Source of the DNA: Stenotrophomonas acidaminiphila
GTDB lineage: Bacteria > Pseudomonadota > Gammaproteobacteria > Xanthomonadales > Xanthomonadaceae
Length of the DNA: 64,000 nt
Direction of reading: 5' to 3'
NCBI RefSeq assembly: GCF_001431595.1
Contig: NZ_LDJO01000026.1
Location: forward strand, 248,001-312,000
This document shows, one piece after another, positions 19,434 through 27,952 of this stretch. Within the stretch, counting starts at the first letter, position 1. Every line of letters starts with the position of its first letter. Made by a program: the position numbers and the translations under genes. The notes below the pieces were generated by a model. That model was not told the origin of the DNA and made no database searches. It saw nothing but the letters and a program-made list of their open reading frames with translations.

Positions 19434-19440
19434 CATTCCC

Positions 19441-19794
19441 TTAGAACTGCAGGCCGGCCTCGCGCGCGGCGTCCGCCAGGGCCTTGATGCGGCCGTGGTA
19501 GCGGTAGCCCGAACGATCGAAGGCGACCTTCTCGACGCCGGCGGCCTTGGCGCGCTCGGCAACGATGCGGCCCACCTTGGCGGCGGCGTCGGCGTTCTTG
19601 CCGTTCTTCAGGCCGTCCTTGACGTCGGCCTGGGTGGTGTTGGCGGCAGCCAGCACCTTCGAGCCGTCGGCGGTGAAGACCTGCGCGTACAGGTGCTGGC
19701 CGGTACGCAGCACCGACAGGCGCGGCACGCCCAGGGTGCGGATGTGCGAACGGGTCGACTTGGCGCGACGCAGGCGAGCGATGTTCTTGTTCAT
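19441..19794 (-). CDS. rplR: 50S ribosomal protein L18
   Basis: L18 binds 5S rRNA with L5 and helps attach it to the 50S subunit. The 117 residues begin [18 protein letters not shown] and end [26 protein letters not shown], nearly identical to the family C-terminus. It lies 33 bases downstream of rplF in the spc operon. Confidence 0.98.
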   Translation of the reverse strand: MNKNIARLRRAKSTRSHIRTLGVPRLSVLRTGQHLYAQVFTADGSKVLAAANTTQADVKDGLKNGKNADAAAKVGRIVAERAKAAGVEKVAFDRSGYRYHGRIKALADAAREAGLQF

Positions 19795-19827
19795 GATCTT
19801 TATCCTCGAAAGCTGAAAACCTAGGAA

Positions 19828-20355
19828 TTAGGCCTTCTTGGCTTCCTTGCGAATGATGTTCTCACCGGCGTACTTCACACCCTTGCCCTTGTAGGGCTCC
19901 GGCGGACGGTAGCCACGGATCTTGGCGGCGACTTCACCGACCACCTGCTTGTCCGCGCCCTGCACGACGATTTCCGTCTGCGTCGGGGTGGCCAGGGTGA
20001 TGCCTTCCGGCGCCACGAACACGACGGGGTGCGAGAAGCCCAGCGACAGGTTCAGGTCCTTGCCCTGCATGGCAGCGCGGTAACCCACGCCCACCAGCTC
20101 CAGCTTCTTCTCGAAGCCTTCGGACACGCCCTTGACCATGTTGGCCAGGATCGAACGCACGGTGCCGGTCAGCGCGTCGAAGGAGATGTCCTTCGGATTC
20201 AGCGTGACGACGCCATTGTCGATGGTGATTTCAACGCCAGCGGCCTTGTTCAGCGACAGGGTGCCCTTCGGGCCCTTCACGCTCACGGATTCCGGCTGGA
20301 TGTTCAGTTCAACGCCCTTGGGCAGGTTGATCGGCTTCTTGGCTACGCGGGACAT
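19828..20355 (-). CDS. rplF: 50S ribosomal protein L6
   Basis: L6 lies near the sarcin-ricin loop and the factor-binding site. The 175-residue sequence begins [19 protein letters not shown] and carries two tandem L6 domains, the second with [16 protein letters not shown] and the C-terminal motif [20 protein letters not shown]. It follows rpsH by 17 bases. Confidence 0.98.
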   Translation of the reverse strand: MSRVAKKPINLPKGVELNIQPESVSVKGPKGTLSLNKAAGVEITIDNGVVTLNPKDISFDALTGTVRSILANMVKGVSEGFEKKLELVGVGYRAAMQGKDLNLSLGFSHPVVFVAPEGITLATPTQTEIVVQGADKQVVGEVAAKIRGYRPPEPYKGKGVKYAGENIIRKEAKKA

Positions 20356-20372
20356 GTTCTACTCCTTCTCGC

Positions 20373-20771
20373 TTAGGCCACGAAGCACAGGACTTCGCCG
20401 CCGACGCCCTGCTGGCGCGCCTGCGCATCAGTCATGATGCCCTTGGAGGTGGAAATGATGGCAATGCCCAGGCCGTTGAGGACCTTCGGCAGCTCGCTCT
20501 TGCCACGGTACTGGCGCAGGCCCGAACGCGAATAGCGCTTCAGGGTCGCGATGACCGGCTTGCCCTCGAAGTACTTCAGGACGATTTCCAGCTCGGACTT
20601 GTTGTTGTCCAGCTGGTTGACGCGCAGGTCGGTGATGTAACCCTCGTCCTTCAGGACCTGGGCAATCGCCACCTTGATCTTGGACGACGGCGCTTTCACC
20701 GTCTGCTTGCCAACCGCGGCCGCATTCTTGATGCGGACCAGCAGGTCGGCGATGGGATCAGTCATGCTCAT
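20373..20771 (-). CDS. rpsH: 30S ribosomal protein S8
   Basis: S8 binds the central domain of 16S rRNA and in E. coli represses the spc operon by binding the rplE leader. Here it has 132 residues. [17 protein letters not shown] matches the E. coli start (MSMQDPIAD), fixing ATG 20771; the frame is open to 20978 but that part covers the intergenic hairpins. The C-terminus [22 protein letters not shown] is typical. Its mRNA is separated from rpsN by a terminator-bearing gap, which is unusual. Confidence 0.97.
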   Translation of the reverse strand: MSMTDPIADLLVRIKNAAAVGKQTVKAPSSKIKVAIAQVLKDEGYITDLRVNQLDNNKSELEIVLKYFEGKPVIATLKRYSRSGLRQYRGKSELPKVLNGLGIAIISTSKGIMTDAQARQQGVGGEVLCFVA

Positions 20772-20893
20772 GTGTATACCTTTGAGTGCACCGATATCCG
20801 CTTTCGCGAAAATCTCGAGTTTTCCCGGGATGGGCCGGGGCCCTTTTCCAACGTCACCCGCAATTTCGGCCGGGCAAGACGCGGGAGTATACG

Positions 20894-20950
20894 ACAAAAA
20901 GTCCGACTTGCGTCGGACTTCCTGTCTTGCCGGCAGGTCGCCCTGCCGGC
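20894..20950 (-). terminator. Tandem hairpins with U-tract inside the spc operon (rpsN-rpsH gap)
   Basis: Reading the minus strand after the rpsN stop there is first a perfect 9-bp stem with a four-base loop (20929-20937 with 20942-20950). Next comes a second perfect 9-bp stem with a four-base loop (20899-20907 with 20912-20920) followed at once by TTTTTGT. The second has all marks of an intrinsic terminator. A TATACT box (20886-20891) follows, but no good -35 is seen for it. Confidence 0.85.
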
Positions 20951-20987
20951 CCGCCGGCCGGACCTTGCGGCCCGGCACGGGGGTTTC

Positions 20988-21293
20988 TTACCAGCTGGCC
21001 TTGCGCAGGCCCGGCACGTCGCCACGCATGGTGGCTTCACGCAGCTTGTTGCGGCCCAGGCCGAACTTGCGGTACACGCCACGCGGGCGGCCCGACAGTT
21101 CGCAGCGGTTGCGCTGGCGGCTCGGCGACGAATCGCGCGGCAGCTTGGACAGCTTGGCCGCGGCTTCGATCTTCTCTTCGTAGCTCGCGTCCACCGAGGA
21201 CACGATCTTCTTCAGAGCAGCACGCTTGTCGGCGTACTTCTTGGCCAGCTTTTCCCGCTTGATGTCGCGGTTGACCATGGAGGTCTTTGCCAT
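20988..21293 (-). CDS. rpsN: 30S ribosomal protein S14
   Basis: S14 is part of the 30S head. This is the long, zinc-free form of 101 residues: it begins [24 protein letters not shown] and ends [51 protein letters not shown], with a single cysteine in place of the four-cysteine motif of the short form. It lies 18 bases after rplE and is followed by the intra-operon terminator. Confidence 0.97.
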   Translation of the reverse strand: MAKTSMVNRDIKREKLAKKYADKRAALKKIVSSVDASYEEKIEAAAKLSKLPRDSSPSRQRNRCELSGRPRGVYRKFGLGRNKLREATMRGDVPGLRKASW

Positions 21294-21311
21294 TTCGGTT
21301 TCCTCGACGGA

Positions 21312-21854
21312 TCAGTTACGGAACGGGAACTTGAACGCTGCCAGCAGCGCCTTCGCTTCCGCATCGGTCTTGGCGGTGGTGGTGATGGCGATATCCATGC
21401 CGCGGATCGCATCGACGGCGTCGAAATCGATTTCCGGGAAGATGATCTGTTCCTTCACACCCATGTTGTAGTTGCCGCGACCGTCGAACGAACGACCCGA
21501 AACGCCGCGGAAGTCACGCACGCGCGGCAGCGAGATGTTGATCAGTCGATCCAGGAATTCGAACATGGTGTTGCGGCGCAAGGTGACCTTGCAACCGATC
21601 GGCCAGCCGTCGCGGATCTTGAACGAGGCCACCGAGACGCGCGACTTGGTGACCACCGGCTTCTGGCCGGTGATCTTGGTCATGTCGGCCACGGCGTTCT
21701 CGAGCACCTTCTTGTTGGTCGCGGCTTCGCCGACGCCCATGTTGACGGTGATCTTGACCAGCTTCGGCACTTCCATCGGATTGGTGTAACCGAACTGCTT
21801 CATCAGCGCCGGCACCACTTCTTCCTTGTAGATTTTTTCGAGACGGGAAGTCAT
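21312..21854 (-). CDS. rplE: 50S ribosomal protein L5
   Basis: L5 binds 5S rRNA and contacts P-site tRNA. The protein has 180 residues, with the start [25 protein letters not shown] and the blocks [11 protein letters not shown] and FSGR-type [30 protein letters not shown]. It lies 11 bases after rplX. In E. coli the start of this gene is the S8 repressor site; the short gap here leaves little room for a separate site. Confidence 0.98.
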   Translation of the reverse strand: MTSRLEKIYKEEVVPALMKQFGYTNPMEVPKLVKITVNMGVGEAATNKKVLENAVADMTKITGQKPVVTKSRVSVASFKIRDGWPIGCKVTLRRNTMFEFLDRLINISLPRVRDFRGVSGRSFDGRGNYNMGVKEQIIFPEIDFDAVDAIRGMDIAITTTAKTDAEAKALLAAFKFPFRN

Positions 21855-21865
21855 CAGCTCATTCC

Positions 21866-22183
21866 TCAGGCGTCAATCGCCTCACCGCTGGAGCGGAACA
21901 CACGCAGTTTGCGTCCATCCTCCAGCACCTTGAAGCCAACGCGCTCGCCCTTGCCCGAAGCCGGGTTCAGGACATTGACGTTGGAGATATGGATCGAAGC
22001 TTCACGCTCGACCACGCCGCCGGCAACGCCTGCCTGCGGGTTCGGCTTGGTGTGGCGCTTGACGATGTTCACGTTGGCGACGACCACGCGGTCGCCGTCG
22101 ACGCGGACGACTTCGCCCTGCTTGCCCTTGTCCTTGCCGGTGTTGACGACGACCTGGTCGCCCTTCTTGATACGGTTAGCCAT
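21866..22183 (-). CDS. rplX: 50S ribosomal protein L24
   Basis: L24 is an early assembly protein at the exit of the peptide tunnel. The protein has 105 residues, starting [28 protein letters not shown], the KOW motif typical of L24. It follows rplN by 16 bases in the spc operon. Confidence 0.98.
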   Translation of the reverse strand: MANRIKKGDQVVVNTGKDKGKQGEVVRVDGDRVVVANVNIVKRHTKPNPQAGVAGGVVEREASIHISNVNVLNPASGKGERVGFKVLEDGRKLRVFRSSGEAIDA

Positions 22184-22199
22184 GATTATCTCCTGTCGC

Positions 22200-22568
22200 T
22201 CACAGCACTTCGGGAGCGAGCGAGACGATCTTCATGAACTTCTCGGAACGAAGTTCACGGGTCACCGGCCCGAAGATACGGGTGCCGATCGGCTCCTGCT
22301 TGTTGTTCAGCAGGACCGCGGCGTTGCCGTCGAAACGGATCAGCGAACCGTCGGCGCGACGCACACCCTTGCGGGTACGCACCACGACGGCGTCGTACAC
22401 TTCGCCCTTCTTGACCTTGCCGCGCGGAATCGCGTCCTTCACGGTGACCTTGATGATGTCGCCGATGTGGGCATAACGGCGCTTCGAGCCGCCCAACACC
22501 TTGATGCACATCACTTCCTTGGCACCGGAGTTGTCAGCGACGTCGAGGTAGCTCTGCATCTGAATCAT
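22200..22568 (-). CDS. rplN: 50S ribosomal protein L14
   Basis: L14 contacts the 30S subunit and binds the silencing factor RsfS. The protein has 122 residues with [33 protein letters not shown] at the start and [20 protein letters not shown] at the end. It is the first gene of the classical spc operon; only 12 bases separate it from rpsQ, and no promoter or terminator is visible there, so spc may be read through from S10. Confidence 0.98.
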   Translation of the reverse strand: MIQMQSYLDVADNSGAKEVMCIKVLGGSKRRYAHIGDIIKVTVKDAIPRGKVKKGEVYDAVVVRTRKGVRRADGSLIRFDGNAAVLLNNKQEPIGTRIFGPVTRELRSEKFMKIVSLAPEVL

Positions 22569-22580
22569 GATTCAGGCTCC

Positions 22581-22850
22581 TTATTTCGCTGCGCGGGTGA
22601 TGACTTCCACCACCCGCCAGTTCTTGGTCTTGGACAGCGGCGCAATCTCGGTCACACGCACGAAATCACCTTCGTTGCAGGTGTTCTCGGCGTCGTGAGC
22701 GTGCAGCTTGGTCGAGCGCTTGATGTACTTGCCGTACAGGGCGTGCTTGACCTGGCGCTCCACCAACACGGTGACCGTCTTGTCCATCTTGTTGCTGACC
22801 ACACGGCCTTCGACCGTGCGCAGCGTCTTGCTTTCAGTATTTTCGCTCAT
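22581..22850 (-). CDS. rpsQ: 30S ribosomal protein S17
   Basis: S17 is a primary 16S rRNA binder of 89 residues with an OB fold: [34 protein letters not shown]. An alternative start three codons upstream (22859) sits directly against the ribosome binding site; ATG 22850 has TAAGGAT at the right distance and is preferred. The Shine-Dalgarno overlaps the rpmC stop codon, so translation is probably coupled. It ends the S10 group. Confidence 0.96.
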   Translation of the reverse strand: MSENTESKTLRTVEGRVVSNKMDKTVTVLVERQVKHALYGKYIKRSTKLHAHDAENTCNEGDFVRVTEIAPLSKTKNWRVVEVITRAAK

Positions 22851-22861
22851 CGCAGCCATCC

Positions 22862-23047
22862 TTACTTCGTGCTGCCGATCAGGTGCTTGACGCGAGCGAT
22901 CTCGCGGCGCACCCGGCGGGTTTCGTGGGTCTTCGGCAGCTGGCCGGTGGCGGCCTGCATGCGGAGCGAGAACTGCTCCTTGCGCAGGTCGCCCAGGTGG
23001 GCCTTGAGTTCGTCAGCCGACTTCTCGCGGAGTTGTTTGATGTCCAT
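22862..23047 (-). CDS. rpmC: 50S ribosomal protein L29
   Basis: L29 lies at the tunnel exit and helps dock trigger factor and SRP. It has 61 residues, [42 protein letters not shown] with the typical two-helix pattern. Its first base is the last base of the rplP stop codon, so the two genes share one nucleotide and are surely coupled. Confidence 0.97.
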   Translation of the reverse strand: MDIKQLREKSADELKAHLGDLRKEQFSLRMQAATGQLPKTHETRRVRREIARVKHLIGSTK

Positions 23048-23460
23048 CAGCGCACCGTCCGGGTCACGAAAGTGGTGGTGACCGAGAGCTTGGCCGACGC
23101 CAGGCGGAACGCCTCGCGTGCCACTTCCTCGGAAACACCCTCGATTTCATAGATCATGCGGCCCGGCTGGATCTGGGCGACCCAGTACTCCACGCCACCC
23201 TTACCGGCACCCATTCGGACTTCGATGGGCTTCTTGGTGATGGGCTTGTCCGGGAAAACGCGGATCCACATCTTGCCGCCACGCTTGACGTAACGGCTGA
23301 TCGAACGACGGGCCGCTTCGATCTGGCGCGCGGTCAGCTGGCCGTGAGCGGTGGCCTTCAGGCCGTACTCACCGAAGCTGACGGCATTGGCGCTCCAGCT
23401 CAGGCCGTCGTTGCGGCCCTTGAACATCTTGCGGTATTTGGTTCGCTTGGGTTGCAACAT
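23047..23460 (-). CDS. rplP: 50S ribosomal protein L16
   Basis: L16 sits near the peptidyl transferase centre and A-site. The protein has 137 residues starting [22 protein letters not shown], with the conserved [38 protein letters not shown]. Arg at the family's hydroxylation site (within [13 protein letters not shown] region) is conserved. It lies five bases after rpsC. Confidence 0.98.
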   Translation of the reverse strand: MLQPKRTKYRKMFKGRNDGLSWSANAVSFGEYGLKATAHGQLTARQIEAARRSISRYVKRGGKMWIRVFPDKPITKKPIEVRMGAGKGGVEYWVAQIQPGRMIYEIEGVSEEVAREAFRLASAKLSVTTTFVTRTVR

Positions 23461-23465
23461 TGCCG

Positions 23466-24200
23466 TTACCTCGCTTCACGAGCCGGGCGCGACGGACGGT
23501 CGGCACGGTCGCCACGATCGTTGCGATCGCTGCGCGGGCTGTCGTCCTGCTTTTCCTGGCCAACCTGGGAGAAATCGAAGACCTCGCCCTTGTAGATCCA
23601 GACCTTGATGCCGATGATGCCGTAGGTGGTGCTGGCCTCAGCGAAACCGTAGTCGATGTCGGCGCGCAGGGTGTGCAGCGGCACGCGGCCTTCGCGGTAC
23701 CACTCCGAACGGGCGATTTCAGCGCCGTTCAAGCGGCCAGCCACGTTGACCTTGATGCCCAGGGCACCCAGGCGCATCGCGTTGCCGACCGCACGCTTCA
23801 TCGCGCGGCGGAACATGATGCGACGCTCCAGCTGCTGCGCGATCGACTCGGCGACCAGCTGCGCGTCCAGCTCCGGCTTGCGCACTTCGGTGACGTTGAT
23901 GTGCGCCGGGACGCCCATCACTTCGCTCACTTCCTTGCGCAGCTTCTCGATGTCCTCACCACGCTTGCCGATCACCACGCCCGGGCGGGCGGTGTGGATC
24001 GTCACGCGCGCGGTCTTGGCCGGACGCTCGATCAGGATCTTGGAGATACCGGCCTGCGCCAGCTTCTTGCGAAGCATCTCGCGGACCTTCAGGTCGGCCG
24101 CCAGGTAGCTGGCGAACTCGGCCTTGTTGGCGTACCACTTGGAGTTCCAGTCCTTGGCGATGCCCAGGCGGATACCAATCGGATGAACTTTGTGACCCAT
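23466..24200 (-). CDS. rpsC: 30S ribosomal protein S3
   Basis: S3 lines the mRNA entry and contributes to ribosomal helicase activity. The 244-residue sequence begins [24 protein letters not shown] and has a KH domain with [20 protein letters not shown]. The C-terminal about 25 residues are a basic, repetitive tail ([20 protein letters not shown]) longer than in E. coli (233 aa). It lies two bases after rplV. Confidence 0.98.
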   Translation of the reverse strand: MGHKVHPIGIRLGIAKDWNSKWYANKAEFASYLAADLKVREMLRKKLAQAGISKILIERPAKTARVTIHTARPGVVIGKRGEDIEKLRKEVSEVMGVPAHINVTEVRKPELDAQLVAESIAQQLERRIMFRRAMKRAVGNAMRLGALGIKVNVAGRLNGAEIARSEWYREGRVPLHTLRADIDYGFAEASTTYGIIGIKVWIYKGEVFDFSQVGQEKQDDSPRSDRNDRGDRADRPSRPAREAR

Positions 24201-24202
24201 CG

Positions 24203-24538
24203 TTATTTGCCCTCGCCCACGACCACGGTGATGTGGCTGGTGCGCTTGAGAATGCGCGTGCCGCGGCCCTTGGCGCGGGCCATGAAGCGCTTCAGGCTCG
24301 GACCTTCATCAACCATGATGGTCTTGACCTTCAGCTCATCGACGTCGGCGCCCTGGTTGTTCTCGGCGTTCGCGATGGCCGACTCCACCACCTTCTTGAT
24401 GAGGGCGGCAGCCTTCTTGTCCGAGAACTTCAGCAGATTGACCGCACGCTCGGCCGGAAGGCCGCGCACCTGGTCAGCGACCAGACGGGCCTTCTGCGGG
24501 GAGATGCGCGCGGTGCGCAGGATTGCTTTCGCTTCCAT
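24203..24538 (-). CDS. rplV: 50S ribosomal protein L22
   Basis: L22 extends a hairpin into the nascent-peptide tunnel. The protein has 111 residues, [26 protein letters not shown], and the tunnel loop [20 protein letters not shown] has no macrolide-resistance insertion. An upstream ATG at 24544 is only two bases from AAGGAG, while ATG 24538 is eight bases away, so the latter is chosen. The same arrangement occurs before rplD. Confidence 0.96.
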   Translation of the reverse strand: MEAKAILRTARISPQKARLVADQVRGLPAERAVNLLKFSDKKAAALIKKVVESAIANAENNQGADVDELKVKTIMVDEGPSLKRFMARAKGRGTRILKRTSHITVVVGEGK

Positions 24539-24550
24539 CGTCATCTCTCC

Positions 24551-24820
24551 TTACTTGCCCGACTTCTTGTCAGCACCATGACCCTTGAAGGTCCGGGTGA
24601 TGGCGAATTCGCCGAGCTTGTGGCCGACCATGTTCTCGTTGATGAGAACCGGTACGTGGTTCTTGCCGTTATGCACGGCGATGGTGACGCCTACCATTTC
24701 CGGCAGGATCATCGAACGGCGCGACCAGGTCTTGATCGGCTTCTTGCTGCCCGCAGCGGCCTCCACCTTCTTGACGAGGTGGTGATCGACGAACGGGCCC
24801 TTCTTGAGTGAACGTGCCAT
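24551..24820 (-). CDS. rpsS: 30S ribosomal protein S19
   Basis: S19 is in the 30S head next to S13. The protein has 89 residues with [20 protein letters not shown] at the start and [52 protein letters not shown]. It is six bases after rplB in the S10 operon. Confidence 0.98.
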   Translation of the reverse strand: MARSLKKGPFVDHHLVKKVEAAAGSKKPIKTWSRRSMILPEMVGVTIAVHNGKNHVPVLINENMVGHKLGEFAITRTFKGHGADKKSGK

Positions 24821-24826
24821 GGTCGA

Positions 24827-25654
24827 TTAGCCCCTACGATCGCGGACGATGAACTGCTGGGTGCGCTTGTTATGGCGCGTCTTGTAGCCCTTGGTCGGGA
24901 CACCCCACGGGGTGACCGGATGCGGGTTACCCTGGCCGGCCTTGGCCTCACCACCACCGTGCGGGTGGTCCACCGGGTTCATGGCGGCACCGCGGACGGT
25001 CGGGCGGACACCGCGCCAACGCTTGGCGCCGGCCTTGCCCAGCTTCTCCAGGTTGTGCTCGTCGTTGCCGACTTCGCCGATGGTGGCGCGGCACTCGACC
25101 GGCACCTTGCGCATTTCACCCGAGCGCAGGCGCAGGGTGGCGTAGATGCCTTCACGAGCCACCAGCTGCACCGAAGCACCGGCGGCGCGGGCGATCTGGG
25201 CGCCCTTGCCCGGCTTCAGCTCGATGCCGTGGATGGTGGTACCGACCGGGATGTTGCGCAGCGGCAGGGTGTTGCCGGTCTTGATCGGCGCATGCGCACC
25301 GGAGATGACCTGGTCACCCGCCTTCAGGCCCTTCGGGGCGATGATGTAGCGGCGCTCACCGTCGACGTAGCACAGCAGGGCGATGTGGGCGGTGCGGTTC
25401 GGATCGTATTCGATGCGTTCCACGCGCGCCGGAATGCCTTCCTTGTTGCGCTTGAAGTCGATGATGCGGTAGTGCTGCTTGTGGCCACCACCAACGTGAC
25501 GGGTGGTGATGCGGCCGTGGTGGTTGCGACCACCGGACTTGCTCTGCGACTCCACCAGCGCAGCGTGCGGCGCACCCTTGTGCAGATCGGGCGTGACCAC
25601 GCGCAGGGCCGAGCGGCGGCCTGCGGAGGTGGGCTTGAATTTCATCAATGGCAT
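24827..25654 (-). CDS. rplB: 50S ribosomal protein L2
   Basis: L2 is needed for subunit joining and peptidyl transfer. It has 275 residues, with the N-terminal RNA-binding part ([29 protein letters not shown]) and the C-terminal [28 protein letters not shown] carrying the conserved histidine linked to peptidyl transferase activity. It follows rplW by ten bases. Confidence 0.98.
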   Translation of the reverse strand: MPLMKFKPTSAGRRSALRVVTPDLHKGAPHAALVESQSKSGGRNHHGRITTRHVGGGHKQHYRIIDFKRNKEGIPARVERIEYDPNRTAHIALLCYVDGERRYIIAPKGLKAGDQVISGAHAPIKTGNTLPLRNIPVGTTIHGIELKPGKGAQIARAAGASVQLVAREGIYATLRLRSGEMRKVPVECRATIGEVGNDEHNLEKLGKAGAKRWRGVRPTVRGAAMNPVDHPHGGGEAKAGQGNPHPVTPWGVPTKGYKTRHNKRTQQFIVRDRRG

Positions 25655-25664
25655 GGGATGTACC

Positions 25665-25964
25665 TCAGGCCTTGGCCGTTACATCGATGGACTGGCCATC
25701 GGCCAGGCGCACGTACGCCTTGCGCCAATCGCCGCGGCGGCCAGCGCGGTTACGGAAGGACTTGCTCTTGCCCTTGACGTTGACCACGTTGACGGCCTCG
25801 ACCTTGACGTCGAACAGCTGCTCGACCGCGGCCTTCACATCGGCCTTGGTTGCTTCGTTCGAGACTTCGAAGACGTACTGGTTGGAGAGTTCCTGCAGGC
25901 GCGCGGTCTTTTCGGAGACTCGCGGAGCGCGCAGCACGCTGAAGATTTTTTCGTTGCTGCTCAT
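25665..25964 (-). CDS. rplW: 50S ribosomal protein L23
   Basis: L23 at the tunnel exit is the docking site for trigger factor and SRP. The protein has 99 residues, [38 protein letters not shown] three codons earlier is possible, but ATG 25964 has GGAG at eight bases and overlaps the rplD stop as ATGA, a common coupling arrangement. The surface Glu in SEKTA used for factor binding is present. Confidence 0.96.
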   Translation of the reverse strand: MSSNEKIFSVLRAPRVSEKTARLQELSNQYVFEVSNEATKADVKAAVEQLFDVKVEAVNVVNVKGKSKSFRNRAGRRGDWRKAYVRLADGQSIDVTAKA

Positions 25965-26566
25965 GCCAGCCACTCCTCGACCTTCTTGACCGCATCGGCG
26001 GTGATGACGACCGTGTCGGCACCGACCAGAGCGACCGGATCCAGACCCTGGACGTCACGCACCTGCACGTAGGGCAGGTTGCGGGCCGACAGGTACAGAT
26101 GCTCGGAAGCCTCTTCGGTGACGATCAGCGGACGCTTGCCCACTTCCAGGCCAGCCAGCTTGCCGATCAGACCCTTGGTGCTGGTCGCTTCCACGTCGAA
26201 GGACTCGACGATGGTCAGGCGGCCCTGGCGGTTCAGCTCGGACAGGATGGCGCACATGGCGGCGCGGTACTGCTTGCGGTTGACCTTCTGCTCGAAGCTG
26301 CGCGGCTTGGCCGCGAAGGTGACGCCACCGCCGACGAAGATCGGAGCGGTCAGGGCACCGTGGCGAGCGCCACCACCCTTCTGCTTCTTCGACTTCTTGG
26401 TGGTGCCGGCCACTTCAGAGCGCGTCTTCTGTGCCTTGGTACCGGCGCGAGCGGCGTTGCGGTAGGCAACGACGACCTGGTGGACCAGATCTTCGCTGAA
26501 ATCGCGACCGAACACGGCTTCGGAGACCGAGACCTTGTTGTTGCTACCCGTGATAACGAGTTCCAT
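25961..26566 (-). CDS. rplD: 50S ribosomal protein L4
   Basis: L4 is a tunnel protein and, in E. coli, the repressor of the S10 operon through transcription attenuation and translation control. It has 201 residues, exactly the E. coli length, starting [23 protein letters not shown]. The tunnel loop includes [32 protein letters not shown] 26566 is eight bases from AAGGAG and matches the family start. The leader at 27553-27833 may be its target. Confidence 0.97.
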   Translation of the reverse strand: MELVITGSNNKVSVSEAVFGRDFSEDLVHQVVVAYRNAARAGTKAQKTRSEVAGTTKKSKKQKGGGARHGALTAPIFVGGGVTFAAKPRSFEQKVNRKQYRAAMCAILSELNRQGRLTIVESFDVEATSTKGLIGKLAGLEVGKRPLIVTEEASEHLYLSARNLPYVQVRDVQGLDPVALVGADTVVITADAVKKVEEWLA

Positions 26567-26578
26567 CGTCATCTCTCC

Positions 26579-27229
26579 TTATGCCTTGCTCGCCGGACGC
26601 ACGATCACGTCGCCACCGGCAGCACCCGGAACGGCACCACGGACGGCAATCAGACCACGCTCGACGTCGACCTTGACCACTTCCAGGTTCTGCGTGCTCT
26701 GCTGCACGGCACCCATGTGGCCGGCCATCTTCTTGCCCGGGAAAACGCGACCCGGGGTCTGGCGCTGGCCCAACGAACCCGGCGCGCGATGCGACAGCGA
26801 GTTACCGTGGGTGGCGTCGCCCATGGTGAAGTTGTAGCGCTTGATGGTGCCCTGGAAGCCCTTGCCCTTGGTGACACCCTGGACGTCGACCTTCTGGCCA
26901 ACGGCAAAGATGTCCGCCTTGACTTCGCCACCGACGGCGTAATCGCCGATCTGGGCGTCCTCGACGCGGAATTCCCACAGGCCACGGCCGGCTTCGACCT
27001 TGGCCTTGGCGAAGTGGCCGGCTTCCGGCTTGTTCACCAGGGCGGCGCGACGGGCGCCGACGGTCACCTGCACGGCGCTGTAGCCGTCGGTTTCGACGGT
27101 CTTGACCTGCGCGATGCGGTTCGGGGTGGCTTCGATCAGGGTCACCGGGATGGACTGGCCGTCCTCGGTGAAAACGCGGCTCATGCCGGCCTTGCGGCCC
27201 ACGAAGCCCAACGAATACTTCTTCGTCAT
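26579..27229 (-). CDS. rplC: 50S ribosomal protein L3
   Basis: L3 starts 50S assembly and reaches close to the peptidyl transferase centre. The protein has 216 residues; [17 protein letters not shown] loop appears as [27 protein letters not shown], which contains the glutamine methylated by PrmB in E. coli. It follows rpsJ by 11 bases. Confidence 0.98.
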   Translation of the reverse strand: MTKKYSLGFVGRKAGMSRVFTEDGQSIPVTLIEATPNRIAQVKTVETDGYSAVQVTVGARRAALVNKPEAGHFAKAKVEAGRGLWEFRVEDAQIGDYAVGGEVKADIFAVGQKVDVQGVTKGKGFQGTIKRYNFTMGDATHGNSLSHRAPGSLGQRQTPGRVFPGKKMAGHMGAVQQSTQNLEVVKVDVERGLIAVRGAVPGAAGGDVIVRPASKA

Positions 27230-27240
27230 GGTCGCAGTCC

Positions 27241-27552
27241 TCAGGTCAGCTTGATCTGAACGTCGACGCCGGCAGCCAGTTCGAGCTTCATCAGCGCGTC
27301 CACGGTCTTGTCGTTGGGGTCGACGATGTCGAGCACGCGCTTGTGCGTGCGGGTTTCGTACTGGTCACGCGCGTCCTTGTCGACGTGCGGGGAAACCAGA
27401 ACGGTGTAACGTTCGATCTTGGTAGGCAGCGGGATCGGGCCACGCACTTGCGCGCCGGTCCGCTTGGCCGTTTCAACGATCTCGCTGGCCGAGCGGTCGA
27501 TCAAGCGATGATCGAACGCCTTCAGCCGAATCCGGATCTTTTGGTCCGCCAT
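27241..27552 (-). CDS. rpsJ: 30S ribosomal protein S10 (NusE)
   Basis: S10 is a 30S head protein and also the NusE partner of NusB and NusG that links transcription with translation. The 103 residues [52 protein letters not shown] follow the family closely. It is the first gene of the S10 operon. The 5' leader of about 280 bases and its promoter are described separately. Confidence 0.98.
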   Translation of the reverse strand: MADQKIRIRLKAFDHRLIDRSASEIVETAKRTGAQVRGPIPLPTKIERYTVLVSPHVDKDARDQYETRTHKRVLDIVDPNDKTVDALMKLELAAGVDVQIKLT

Positions 27553-27665
27553 GACGGTGTTCCTATAGGTCTAAAGAGCGACAGGCCCGGCCTCTTGTGT
27601 ACCGGACCCCATGAATGCGCGGCGATATCCACCAGGCCGCCGCGCGAATCCCTTCAAAACAGCAA

Positions 27666-27689
27666 GGCGGCCCGGTTACCCGGCCCGCC
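27666..27689 (-). promoter_or_regulatory. Attenuator-like hairpin in the S10 leader
   Basis: A 10-bp stem with one mismatch (GGCGG-CCGG type arms, three to four base loop) lies 114 bases upstream of rpsJ and is followed on the minus strand by TTGCTGTTTTG. A hairpin plus U-rich stretch inside an untranslated leader suggests premature termination, as in the L4-controlled leader of E. coli. The sequence is not obviously that leader. Confidence 0.5.
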
Positions 27690-27839
27690 CCAGACACAAA
27701 CAAACGCGCAGAAAGCGCCCCGATGCCCTGGAGCGACCCACGCGACCTGTCCTTAGTCTGGCGAATACGAAGCGCGTCCTGCCCTTCATTTCGCTGGTTG
27801 CGGAGCCCATGCAAGCATGAGTCCCGCGAGTGGTCGTGC

Positions 27840-27868
27840 ATTCTGTCAGCATTCCCGGGGCTTTGCAA
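27840..27868 (-). promoter_or_regulatory. Promoter of the S10 operon
   Basis: TTGCAA (27863-27868) and CAGAAT (27840-27845) are 17 bases apart on the minus strand, and TGA precedes the -10 to give an extended -10 motif. Transcription would begin near 27833, leaving a leader of about 280 bases with no other gene. The -35 lies within a GC-rich inverted repeat (CCCGGG arms). It is the only good match between the peptidase and rpsJ. Confidence 0.65.
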
Positions 27869-27902
27869 GTCCCGGGCACCGCCTGCCTCTTGCGCTTCAG
27901 CT

Positions 27903-27952
27903 GCCGGCCATGCTTGGCCGGCGGCGCCGGGGGCCATGCCGGCCCCGGCGCC
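27903..27952 (-). terminator. Tandem hairpins after the M14 peptidase
   Basis: Directly after the peptidase stop a long GC stem (27923-27952, 12 bp with one bulge) is followed by a perfect 7-bp stem (27903-27909 with 27916-27922). There is no U-tract, but two stacked strong stems at a gene end probably stop or stabilise the transcript and separate it from the S10 promoter. Confidence 0.6.
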
